This document shows positions 9,152-30,334 of a stretch of DNA of 64,000 nucleotides, piece after piece. The stretch is from Pseudomonas moraviensis (GTDB lineage Bacteria > Pseudomonadota > Gammaproteobacteria > Pseudomonadales > Pseudomonadaceae). Numbering within the stretch: the stretch's first letter is position 1; each line of letters starts with the position of its first letter. The position numbers were made by a program, and so were the translations under genes. The notes beneath the pieces were generated by a model. The model was not told where the DNA came from and searched no databases. It saw only the letters and a program-made list of their open reading frames with translations. The DNA is taken from positions 2,728,001 through 2,792,000 of the forward strand of contig NZ_LT629788.1 of assembly GCF_900105805.1 (NCBI RefSeq), given 5' to 3'.

Positions 9152-10108
9152 CTAAACCAGAACCCGCGCAAGCGCCCCACCAACCCGCGCATAAACCTCC
9201 AAAACCCCAGGCACCACCGACCCCAACCGCAACAAATCATGAGTCAACCCACCACAAACCTCGACCTCGACCTCAACCCCCTGCCCACGCAGCTTATCAA
9301 CATAAGCCTGCCCCTCATCCAGCAACGGATCAAACCCGGCCAATACCACAATGGCCGGCGCCACCCCACGCAAATCCTCCGCCAGCAACGGCGAAAAACG
9401 CCAATCCAGATAATCCTCCGGCCCACGCGCGTAGTGCTGATAAAACCAGTCCAGCGTGTCGTTCTCCAGCAAATACCCCTCGCCAAACAACAGCCGCGAA
9501 TCATGCACTCGCGAAGCGTCGGTCACCGGATAACACAACAACTGCGCCTTGGGTGCGATGGCCACCGTGTGCGGCTGCCGCACCGCCTGAATCGCCAGCA
9601 CCGTCGCCAGCGTGGCGCCCGCGCTATCACCGCCAAAGGCTACCCGCGAACAATCCAGGCCCAGGCTCACAGCCTGTTCGGCCAGCCACGCCAACGCGTC
9701 CTCGCCATCCTCCAGCGCCGTCGGAAAGCGATGCTCCGGTGCCAGCCGATAACCGACCGAGAGCACCGCACACGGCGTGCGCTGGCAAAACTCACGGCAG
9801 ACACCGTCGTGGGAATCCAGACTGCCGACCACAAACCCGCCACCGTGGAAATACACCAGCACCGGCAGCGGTGAAGTAACACCGTTGGGCCGATACAAAC
9901 GCAAGGCCAGTGCCGCGCCGTCCCGGGTCAGTGTTGTAATCTCGGTGACTTCAAGGTCTTGGGGCGCCGGCCAGCGCAACTGCGCGGTGGTCTGTTCGAA
10001 TGTGCCGCGGGCCTCGCTCGGGGTCAGTTGGTGCATGGCCGGCAGGCCGGCGTCCTGGCTGTCTTGAGCCAAGTCGAGAAACGCTTCCAGATCAGGGTGC
10101 AACGACAT
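9152..10108 (-). CDS. HSL-family alpha/beta-hydrolase (carboxylesterase)
   Basis: 318 residues of the hormone-sensitive-lipase (bacterial type IV) esterase family. The oxyanion motif HGGGF lies near residue 90, the nucleophile motif GDSAG near 160, the acid residue in GFDPLLDEG near 262 and the histidine in LTHDLL near 292. All catalytic elements look intact. It is cytoplasmic (no signal peptide) and preceded by an AAAGGAT ribosome site. It lies 65 bp downstream of the last NRPS gene on the same strand but beyond a strong terminator, so co-transcription is not certain. The substrate is unknown; a role in pyoverdine tailoring or release would be speculation. Confidence 0.85.
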   Translation of the reverse strand: MSLHPDLEAFLDLAQDSQDAGLPAMHQLTPSEARGTFEQTTAQLRWPAPQDLEVTEITTLTRDGAALALRLYRPNGVTSPLPVLVYFHGGGFVVGSLDSHDGVCREFCQRTPCAVLSVGYRLAPEHRFPTALEDGEDALAWLAEQAVSLGLDCSRVAFGGDSAGATLATVLAIQAVRQPHTVAIAPKAQLLCYPVTDASRVHDSRLLFGEGYLLENDTLDWFYQHYARGPEDYLDWRFSPLLAEDLRGVAPAIVVLAGFDPLLDEGQAYVDKLRGQGVEVEVEVCGGLTHDLLRLGSVVPGVLEVYARVGGALARVLV

Positions 10109-10128
10109 CGATAAGATCCTTTATCCGC

Positions 10129-10160
10129 AAAAAAACCGGGCGCGCCTCGGCAGCGCCCGC
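10129..10160 (-). terminator. Rho-independent terminator ending the NRPS operon
   Basis: Read on the minus strand: CGGGCGC (10159-10153), a 9-nt loop, GCGCCCG (10143-10137), then C and a run of seven T. It lies 14 bp after the stop of the third NRPS gene. Confidence 0.8.
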
Positions 10161-10173
10161 ACAAAAAGAGCGA

Positions 10174-22488
<12,315 letters not shown>

Positions 22489-22501
22489 GCGTTTTTCCCT
22501 C

Positions 22502-25500
22502 TCAAGAAATCAGTTTTTCCAGATCATCGAGGGATAGACGTTTGAGGGCCTCCAGTGATTTAGCCAATTCATCCTGAACGGGCGACATTTCGACACGCAG
22601 CGCTTCGATCCGCGCGCAGAACTCCTTGAGCGTGTCGGTTTCGAACAGCGCCTTGAGCGGCACCTTGTCGCCGAGGCGCTCCTGCACCCGGGTCACCACC
22701 AGCGTCGCCAGCAGCGAATGCCCGCCAAGCTGGAAGAAGTTGTCCGCCAGCCCTACACGCTCGACCTCCAGCACCTCCTGCCAGATCGTTGCGATCTCCC
22801 ACTGCAGGTCGCTTTGCGGCGCCTGGTATTGCTCCTGCATCGGGCTCTCGGCCAACGCCATCAGCGCCTTGCGATCGAGCTTGCCGTTGGGCGTCAGCGG
22901 GATCGCGTCGATCAGGTGCAAATGCCCCGGGACCATGTGCGCCGGCAAGCGGCTGACCAGCGCACTGCGCACCCGCTCGGTCAGGGTCGACCGCTCGCTG
23001 TCCGGCGCGGCGACGAGATAGGCATGCAGGTGTTTGCCAGCGGCACCGTCCTGCGCCAGCACCACCGCTTCGCCGATGTCGTCGAGCTCCAGCAGGCGCG
23101 CTTCGATCTCGCTGAGTTCGATGCGGAAACCGCGAATTTTCACCTGATGGTCGGCGCGACCGATGTACTCGATGTTGCCGTCGTCGCCCTCGCGCACCAG
23201 ATCGCCGGTGCGGTACAGACGCTCGCCATTGCTCGCGTAAGGATTCGGCACAAAGCGTTCGGCGGTCAGCGCGGCGCGGTGCAGATAGCCGCGCGTCACC
23301 CCGGCACCCGCCAGGTACAGCTCAGCCGGCACACCCGCGGGCAGCGCCTGCAACTGACTGTCGAGCAGATACGCCACGGTGTTATCCAGCGGCCGGCCAA
23401 TGTTCGCCCGGCCCTGCGGCGTGCGCAGGGTGAAGGTCGAATAGGTGGTGTCTTCCGACGGCCCGTAAAGGTCGTAGACCTGCTGCACCCGGGTGCTGGC
23501 ATAGAGGCTGTCGACCAGACTCTGCTTGAGCGGTTCGCCGGCGAGATTGATGGTGCCGACCGAAGCCAGAATCTGCCCGGCCCGTTGCAACGCGGCAATC
23601 GCCGACGGCACGCTGTTGATCAGGGTGACCTGCTCGCGCGCCGGCAGATCGGCCAGCGCCAGGGCGTTGTCGGCCAGCACCAGACAGCCACCGCAGGCCA
23701 GCGTGACGAAGATTTCCCACACCGACAGATCGAAGCAGATTGAGGTAGAGGCCAGCACGCCGCGCAATTGCTCTTCGCGATAGACCCCCGCCGACCATTG
23801 AATCAGTGCCGACAGATTGCCGTGGCTGATCGCTACGCCTTTCGGTTTGCCGGTGGAGCCGGAGGTGTAGATGACGTACGCCAGATTGTCTGCAGCGAGG
23901 TTAACCAGCGGCGCAGTGACCGGGCATTCGCTGGCGACGCTCGCGTCCACCAGCAGCACCTGCGCACTCAAGGTGTCGGGCAGCATCGCCAACGCCGCCG
24001 GTTCGGTGAGCAGCACGGCGGCGCGACTGTCGTCCAGCATGTGCAGCAACCGTTCCTGCGGATAATCCGGGTCCAGCGGCACGTAGGCGCCACCGGCCTT
24101 GAGGATCGCCAACAGTGCGACCAGCATGTCCGGCGTGCGGCGCATGCACACGCCGACGCGCACCTCCGGCCCGACGCCCATGCCTTGCAGCTTGTGCGCC
24201 AGACGATTGGCCCGGGTATCGAGGCTTTGGTAATCGATGGACTGCTCAGCGAACCGCACCGCGCTCGCTTGTGGCTGCCGCTGCACCTGCGCGGCGATGT
24301 GCGCCAGCACCGTGCGTTGATCCGGCGCGGTCACCGGCGCCTTGCCCCACGCGATCGCTTGTTGCCGTTGTGGCTCGGCGAGCAGTTGCAGCGCACCCAG
24401 CGGCTGGGTGGCGTCGGCGAGGAACTGCTCGAGCAGGCCTTGCAACTGCGCACTCAACGCACTGATCGCTGGAGCGTCGAAACTGGCCTGATCGTAACTC
24501 ACGCCCAGACTCAGCTCGCGGCCGGTGACCGCGACCAGCGTCAGCGGATAGTTGGTCTGCTCCTGCCGGCGGATTGCCGAGAACTTCAGGCCCGTCTCAG
24601 GGCCCTGCGCCAGCGCTTCCGCCATCGGATAGTTTTCGAACACCAGAATACTGTCGAACAATGCCCCGGCACCCGTGCCGGCCCAGCGCTGAATGTCGTA
24701 CAGCGGCGTGTGTTCGTGCTCGCGCAACGCCAGATTGAGGTCCTGCACCAGTTGCAGCCATTGGCTGACGCCGATCTCCGGCGATGGCGCCGCCACCACC
24801 GGCAAGGTATTGATGAACAGGCCGATCTGCTGCTCGACGCCCGGTAAATCCGTCGGCCGCCCAGCCACGGTTGCACCAAACGCCACGTGATCCTGCCCGG
24901 TGTAGCGCTGCAACAGCAGCAGCCACGCCGCTTGCACCAGCGTGTTGAGGGTGACTTTCTGTTCGCGGGCGAAGCGGTTCAGTTCGGCCGTCAGCTGTTC
25001 GCTGAACACATGCTCATGATCGGCATAACCGCTTGCGTCGCGCTGCCGGACCGGCATGGCGCTGGCCAGTCGCGTCGGCTCTGCGAGTTCCGCCAGCGCC
25101 GCGCTCCAGAATTGCCGACTGGCCTGCTGATCGCGCTGGCCAAGCCATTCGATGTAATCGCGATAGCGCCCCTGCCCTGCGCTCGGCGTGATGCCGGCGT
25201 AGCGTTGCAGCACTTCGCCGAACAACTGCGAAGTGCTCCAGCCGTCCATGAGGATGTGATGACAGGTGTAGATCAGGTGATGAGTGTTCTCATCGGTGCG
25301 CACCAGCGTCACGCGCAACAGCGGCGCGTCGAGCAGATCGACACCGTTGTGCAGGTCTTCAGTGGCCAGATGATCAAGCGCTGAATCGAGGCCATCGCGA
25401 CCGCGCCAGTCCTGCACCTGCCACGGCATCCGCACACAGCTGCGCACCACCTGCACCGGCGCTGCGGCATCCTGCGGCCAGACGAACGCGGTACGCAGGA

Positions 25501-28500
25501 TATCGTGGGCGTCGAGGGTCTGCTGCCAGGCCTGGCGGAAGCGCTCGGCATCGAGTTGTTCCACATCGACCCGCAGTTGATTGGTATAGGCCGGGCTATC
25601 CGGCTCGTTGCGGCTGTGGAACAGAATGCCTTGCTGCATCGGCGACAGCGGGTACAGATCAACGATGTCACGCGGCGCGATCGGCAGCGCCGACAGCTGC
25701 TCTTGCGTGAGGTTGGCGAGGTTGAAGTCCGAGGGTGTCACGCCACCGGCGCCGCTCTCGCAGCAATGTTCGATCAGGCGCTCCAGCTCGACGCGATAGG
25801 CCTCGGCCAACGCCTCGATGGTCTCGGCGCGGTACATGCCGGTGCCGAAAGTCCAGGTCAGTTCCAGCTCACCGCCGAAGACCTGACCGTCGACACTCAG
25901 CCAATTGCCCAGCGGCGCCTGCTCATCCTGATTGGCACCGGTGCTGTCAGCGCTTGGCACGAACAACGCGCCTTGCTCAGCGCTGAACGCGCCGTCGAAC
26001 TGGCCGAGATAATTGAAGGTCACCCGGGGTTGCGCCAGCGCCTGCAACTCGGCAGAACGCGTGAGGTAACGCAGCACGCCATAACCGATGCCTTTGCCCG
26101 GCACCGCACGCAGTTGCTCCTTGATCGCACACAGCGACGCAACGGGATTTTCCTGCGGGGTCAGGCGCACCGGGAACAGGCTGCTGAACCAGCCGACCGT
26201 ACGGCTCAGGTCGATGTCGTCGAACAGGTCTTCACGACCATGACCTTCGAGCTGGATCAACACCGAAGGCTGCTCGCTCCAGTCACACAGCACCCGCGCC
26301 AATGCAGTCAGCAACAGATCATTGATCTGCGTGCGATACGCCGCCGGGGCGACTTTCAGCAGCTTGTCGGTCAGTGTCTGGCTCAGGCGCGTACTGGCGC
26401 GGGCGGCCTCGGCGCGGGTCTGGCTGTCCTCGGCAAAATCCCGTGGCAGGGCCGCGTCGTCGGCCTCAAGGGTCTGACGCCAATAAGCGCTTTCAGCCGC
26501 CAACGTTTCGCTCTGTGCATAACGATGCAACTGCCCGGCCCAGTCGTGCAGCGAACTGCTTTTGCCCGGCAACGCGAGCGCCGTTCCCGCCGCCAGGGCG
26601 TGGTAGGCCTGCTGCAAGTCCTCCAGCAGAATGCGCCACGACACGCCATCGACCACCAGGTGATGGATCACCAGCAGCAGACGTTGCTCGGCATTCGGCA
26701 GATTGACCAGCACCGCGCGCAGCAAATGCCCGCGTTGCAGATCCAGGCTGCGCTGCGCCGCGTCGACCAGCGCTGGCAAGGCGTCGAGGTTGTCCAGCTC
26801 GTGGACCCAGAGCAGTTCGGCATCACCCTGCGGCTGCGGCAGTGCCTGCCAGCGATCGCCCGACTGCACAAAGCTCAAGGCCAGTGCTTCGTGCTGTTCG
26901 AGCAACGTCGCCAGCGCCTTGCGCAGATGCACGGCGTCCAGCGCCAGGGTCGGTTGCAACATCACCGACTGATTCCAGTGCTGGCGCTGGACAATCGGCG
27001 TCTCGAAGAAACGCTCTTGAATCGGCAGCAACGGCAATGGCCCGCGTGCCACAGTTGCGGCAGCGGCAGCGGCAGCCGGTTTGGCCTCGATCAGTTTGGC
27101 CACAGCGGCGAGTTGGCCGATGGTCTGTTTTTCGAACAACTGCTTGGGGCTGAGCTTGATCCCCTGGCGCTTGGCCCGGGCGATGATCTGCAGACTGAGA
27201 ATCGAGTCGCCACCCAGTTCGAAGAAGTTATCGCTGCTGCCGACCCGCTCGAGCTTGAGCACCTCGGCCCAGATGGCAGCCAGTTTCTCTTCGATCTCAC
27301 CGACCGGCGCGACGAACTGCTGGCTGACCACGCCGGGCACGGGCAAGGCGCGTTTGTCGAGTTTGCCGTTGGCCGTCAGCGGCAGCTTATCGAGCAACAG
27401 CAACTGCGCCGGCACCATGTAGTCCGGCAGCCGCGCCTGCAATTGCTCGCGCAGATCCTGCGCCTGCACTTTCGCTCCCGCTAGCGGCACGCACCAGGCA
27501 AGCAGTTGCAGGCGCGCCGGATCGTCATCCAGTGGCAGCGCGAGCACGGCGGCTTCGCTGACGCCGTCGAGGCTGAGCAACAGCCGCGCGACTTCCGCGG
27601 GCTCGACGCGGTAGCCGCGCACTTTCACTTGATCGTCGGCACGACCGATGAATTCCAGCGCCTGCTCGCGGTTGCGCCGGACCCGGTCGCCGCTGCGGTA
27701 CACCCGCGCGCCGGCTGCGCCGAACGGGTCGGGCAGGAAACGTTCGGCGGTCAGCCCCGGCTGATTCAGGTAACCCAGGGCAACGCTGTCGCCGCCGATG
27801 TACAGCTCACCGGCAACCTGATCGGCCACCGGGTTGAGCACATCGTCGAGCACATAGACATGGGCACCGGCCAACGCCGTGCCGACCGGAACGCTGCGCG
27901 TTTGCGCGGCAAGTGCTTCGACCTCATGGGTCAGCACGCCTACGGTGGTTTCGCTCGGGCCATAGTGATTGATCAGGCGACAGCCCGGTTTCAGTTGCTG
28001 CACGCGCTCGACCAGCGCCGGCGAACAGGCTTCGCCGCCGACGATCAATGCGTGTTCCGGCAGCACGTCGGCTGGCTTGGCCGCCTGCAACAGCGCGGCG
28101 AGATGGCCGGGAACGATTTTCAGCACGCCGACGCGATGGCGGGCCATGTAATCGGCAAAGCGGTCCGGGTCGAAACCGAGCTCTTCCGGCAGCACATGCA
28201 GCAGGCGGCCCGAGCACAACGCGCCGAACAGCACGGTGAAGCCAAGGTCGGCGGCGATGGTCGAAACCAGCGCCATGCTCGCCTCGGGCGCAGGCGCCAG
28301 ACGCTCGAGGACGCCGCGCACATAACCGCCCAGCGCAGCGTGGCTGACCAGCACGCCCTTGGGTTGCCCGGTGGAACCGGAGGTGTGAATCACATAGGCC
28401 GGCGATTGTGCATGTAGCGTCAGCTCAGGCGCGGACGCCGGCAGCGACTGCCATTGCTCCGGGGCAAATTCAAGACCCTGACAGCCCTCGACCGCCAGTT

Positions 28501-30334
28501 CGCTGACCCGCGCACCGCTTTCGGCAGCGATCAACGCCCGTGCCTGCGCAGCCCCGAGCATCTGGTGCAGGCGTGCGCTCGGTGCCTTGACGTCCAGCGG
28601 CATGTACACCGCGCCAGCCTTGAGAATCGCCAACACGCAAGTCAGCCAGTCCAGCGAACGCTCCAGCAGCACCGCCACCGGTTCGCCAACATTGATGCCC
28701 TGCGCACGCAAATAATGGGCGAGACGGTTGGCTTGCTCATCCAGTGCCTGGAAAGTCATGGTCTGCTGAAGATCACGGGCGGCCAGCGCCTGCGGCTGGC
28801 GGGCCACTTCACGGGTCCAGTGCTGCAACACCGTCAACGCCGGTTCGCGTTGAATGGCAAGCGCCGCAGGCCGTTGCGTGGCGACCGTGTGCAGCGGCGC
28901 CTGCGGCGCATTGAGCAATTGGCTGAACAGGTCGAGCAACATCGGCACGAAAGCGGCGACCGTTTCCGCCCGATAGAGATCGCTGGCGTAGGTCATCTGA
29001 CCGTGGATCAGCGCGCCGTCGTCGGTGATGTCCAGGGCCAGATCGAAATGCGTGCCGTCCTTGGCCAGCGGGTATTCGCTGACGGTCAGACCGGGTAAGG
29101 CCATCGAGCGTTGTTTCTGCATGCCGACGTTCTGGTTGAACTTGGCCTGGAACAACGGGTTGTGACCGAGGGTGCGCTCGGCGACCAATTCGTCGACCAG
29201 TTGCTCGAACGGCAATTCCTGATGCGCCTGCGCGCCGAACGCCGCTTCCCGCACCTGCGCCAGCAGATCCGCGAAACTGCCGCGCTCATCGACCTGGCAA
29301 CGCAGCACTTGGGTGTTGACGAAGAAACCGATCAACCCTTCGACTTCGGCGCGGCCACGGTTGGCATTCGGCACGCCAACACGTATGTCGCGCTCGCCGG
29401 CCAGACGCGAGAGGAACAGCGAGAACCCGGCCAGCACCAGCATGAACAGGCTGATGCCCTGGCTGCGGGCAAAAGCATTGAGCTGGCGCGACAGGTCGGC
29501 ACCGAAATCGAAGCTCAGGGTCTGCCCCGCAAAACTCTGGGTCAGCGGTCGGGCAAAGTCCGGCGCCACTTCCAGCAGCGGATGCTCGTCACCCAGTTGC
29601 TGACGCCAGTAGTCGAGCTGGCGCTCGCCCTCGCCTGCTTCCAGCCAGCGTCGCTGCCAGATCGCATAGTCGGCGTACTGCAATGGCAACGCCGGCAACT
29701 GCGGCTCGCGCTGCAGGCTGAAGGCCTGATAGCACTGGACGAATTCCTTGACCATGACGTCCATCGACCAGCCGTCGGAGACGATGTGATGCATGCTCAC
29801 CACCAGCACGAACTCTTCGTCGGCCAAGGCAAACAGACTGGCGCGCAACAGCGGGCCATGGCGCAGATCGAACGGTTGCGCGGTGACGTCCTGCACGTGT
29901 TGCGCGAGTACTTGCTCGCGCTCTTGCGCCGCGATGCCCGTCAGGTCGAAGCGTTCCAGGGCAATACTCTGCTGCTCGAGAATCACCTGTTGGGGCTGAT
30001 CGCCGTCAGTGTGGAACACCGTGCGCAACACTTCATGGCGCGCCAGCAGATGATCGAACGAACGGTTCAGCGCCGACTCGTCCAGCAGCCCCTTCAGACG
30101 CAAGCCGGCGGCCATGTTGTACGCGGCACTGTGCGGTTCCAGTTGCCAGAGAAACAACAGGCGCTGCTGGGCGAACGACAGGGGAATCGACGCGCAGTCA
30201 TGGCGGCTGACCGGCAGCGGCAGCAGGCTGAAATCCTTGCCCTCCTCACGCAGCCTGGCGAGAAACAGCCGACGCTGTTCCAGCGGCAGGCCGACGAATC
30301 TTTGCGCAATACGTTCCGCCATCGTGCCGTTCAT
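22502..30334 (-). CDS. Pyoverdine NRPS, two modules (C-A-T-E, C-A-T), second in the assembly line
   Basis: 2610 residues. Approximate order: C 45-480, A 500-1000, T 1010-1080, E 1090-1520, C 1560-1990, A 2010-2470, T 2500-2570. Module one has specificity code DLTKIGHVGK, matching the aspartate code DLTKVGHIGK; with its E domain it should load D-Asp, probably hydroxylated by the neighbouring SyrP-like enzyme. Module two reads DLWNNALTYK, close to the pyoverdine alanine code DLFNNALTYK. The C-terminus is a short charged helix-like tail that may dock to the next NRPS. Its start overlaps the stop of the upstream NRPS gene by 4 bases. Confidence 0.93.
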   Translation of the reverse strand: MNGTMAERIAQRFVGLPLEQRRLFLARLREEGKDFSLLPLPVSRHDCASIPLSFAQQRLLFLWQLEPHSAAYNMAAGLRLKGLLDESALNRSFDHLLARHEVLRTVFHTDGDQPQQVILEQQSIALERFDLTGIAAQEREQVLAQHVQDVTAQPFDLRHGPLLRASLFALADEEFVLVVSMHHIVSDGWSMDVMVKEFVQCYQAFSLQREPQLPALPLQYADYAIWQRRWLEAGEGERQLDYWRQQLGDEHPLLEVAPDFARPLTQSFAGQTLSFDFGADLSRQLNAFARSQGISLFMLVLAGFSLFLSRLAGERDIRVGVPNANRGRAEVEGLIGFFVNTQVLRCQVDERGSFADLLAQVREAAFGAQAHQELPFEQLVDELVAERTLGHNPLFQAKFNQNVGMQKQRSMALPGLTVSEYPLAKDGTHFDLALDITDDGALIHGQMTYASDLYRAETVAAFVPMLLDLFSQLLNAPQAPLHTVATQRPAALAIQREPALTVLQHWTREVARQPQALAARDLQQTMTFQALDEQANRLAHYLRAQGINVGEPVAVLLERSLDWLTCVLAILKAGAVYMPLDVKAPSARLHQMLGAAQARALIAAESGARVSELAVEGCQGLEFAPEQWQSLPASAPELTLHAQSPAYVIHTSGSTGQPKGVLVSHAALGGYVRGVLERLAPAPEASMALVSTIAADLGFTVLFGALCSGRLLHVLPEELGFDPDRFADYMARHRVGVLKIVPGHLAALLQAAKPADVLPEHALIVGGEACSPALVERVQQLKPGCRLINHYGPSETTVGVLTHEVEALAAQTRSVPVGTALAGAHVYVLDDVLNPVADQVAGELYIGGDSVALGYLNQPGLTAERFLPDPFGAAGARVYRSGDRVRRNREQALEFIGRADDQVKVRGYRVEPAEVARLLLSLDGVSEAAVLALPLDDDPARLQLLAWCVPLAGAKVQAQDLREQLQARLPDYMVPAQLLLLDKLPLTANGKLDKRALPVPGVVSQQFVAPVGEIEEKLAAIWAEVLKLERVGSSDNFFELGGDSILSLQIIARAKRQGIKLSPKQLFEKQTIGQLAAVAKLIEAKPAAAAAAATVARGPLPLLPIQERFFETPIVQRQHWNQSVMLQPTLALDAVHLRKALATLLEQHEALALSFVQSGDRWQALPQPQGDAELLWVHELDNLDALPALVDAAQRSLDLQRGHLLRAVLVNLPNAEQRLLLVIHHLVVDGVSWRILLEDLQQAYHALAAGTALALPGKSSSLHDWAGQLHRYAQSETLAAESAYWRQTLEADDAALPRDFAEDSQTRAEAARASTRLSQTLTDKLLKVAPAAYRTQINDLLLTALARVLCDWSEQPSVLIQLEGHGREDLFDDIDLSRTVGWFSSLFPVRLTPQENPVASLCAIKEQLRAVPGKGIGYGVLRYLTRSAELQALAQPRVTFNYLGQFDGAFSAEQGALFVPSADSTGANQDEQAPLGNWLSVDGQVFGGELELTWTFGTGMYRAETIEALAEAYRVELERLIEHCCESGAGGVTPSDFNLANLTQEQLSALPIAPRDIVDLYPLSPMQQGILFHSRNEPDSPAYTNQLRVDVEQLDAERFRQAWQQTLDAHDILRTAFVWPQDAAAPVQVVRSCVRMPWQVQDWRGRDGLDSALDHLATEDLHNGVDLLDAPLLRVTLVRTDENTHHLIYTCHHILMDGWSTSQLFGEVLQRYAGITPSAGQGRYRDYIEWLGQRDQQASRQFWSAALAELAEPTRLASAMPVRQRDASGYADHEHVFSEQLTAELNRFAREQKVTLNTLVQAAWLLLLQRYTGQDHVAFGATVAGRPTDLPGVEQQIGLFINTLPVVAAPSPEIGVSQWLQLVQDLNLALREHEHTPLYDIQRWAGTGAGALFDSILVFENYPMAEALAQGPETGLKFSAIRRQEQTNYPLTLVAVTGRELSLGVSYDQASFDAPAISALSAQLQGLLEQFLADATQPLGALQLLAEPQRQQAIAWGKAPVTAPDQRTVLAHIAAQVQRQPQASAVRFAEQSIDYQSLDTRANRLAHKLQGMGVGPEVRVGVCMRRTPDMLVALLAILKAGGAYVPLDPDYPQERLLHMLDDSRAAVLLTEPAALAMLPDTLSAQVLLVDASVASECPVTAPLVNLAADNLAYVIYTSGSTGKPKGVAISHGNLSALIQWSAGVYREEQLRGVLASTSICFDLSVWEIFVTLACGGCLVLADNALALADLPAREQVTLINSVPSAIAALQRAGQILASVGTINLAGEPLKQSLVDSLYASTRVQQVYDLYGPSEDTTYSTFTLRTPQGRANIGRPLDNTVAYLLDSQLQALPAGVPAELYLAGAGVTRGYLHRAALTAERFVPNPYASNGERLYRTGDLVREGDDGNIEYIGRADHQVKIRGFRIELSEIEARLLELDDIGEAVVLAQDGAAGKHLHAYLVAAPDSERSTLTERVRSALVSRLPAHMVPGHLHLIDAIPLTPNGKLDRKALMALAESPMQEQYQAPQSDLQWEIATIWQEVLEVERVGLADNFFQLGGHSLLATLVVTRVQERLGDKVPLKALFETDTLKEFCARIEALRVEMSPVQDELAKSLEALKRLSLDDLEKLIS

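Noticed and set aside
8294..9155. Several small ORFs in the fpvA-esterase gap
   Set aside because: They lie in inverted and dispersed repeats also found at 50.5-51.0 kb. The frames are shared only because the DNA is repeated, and no start signals are seen.
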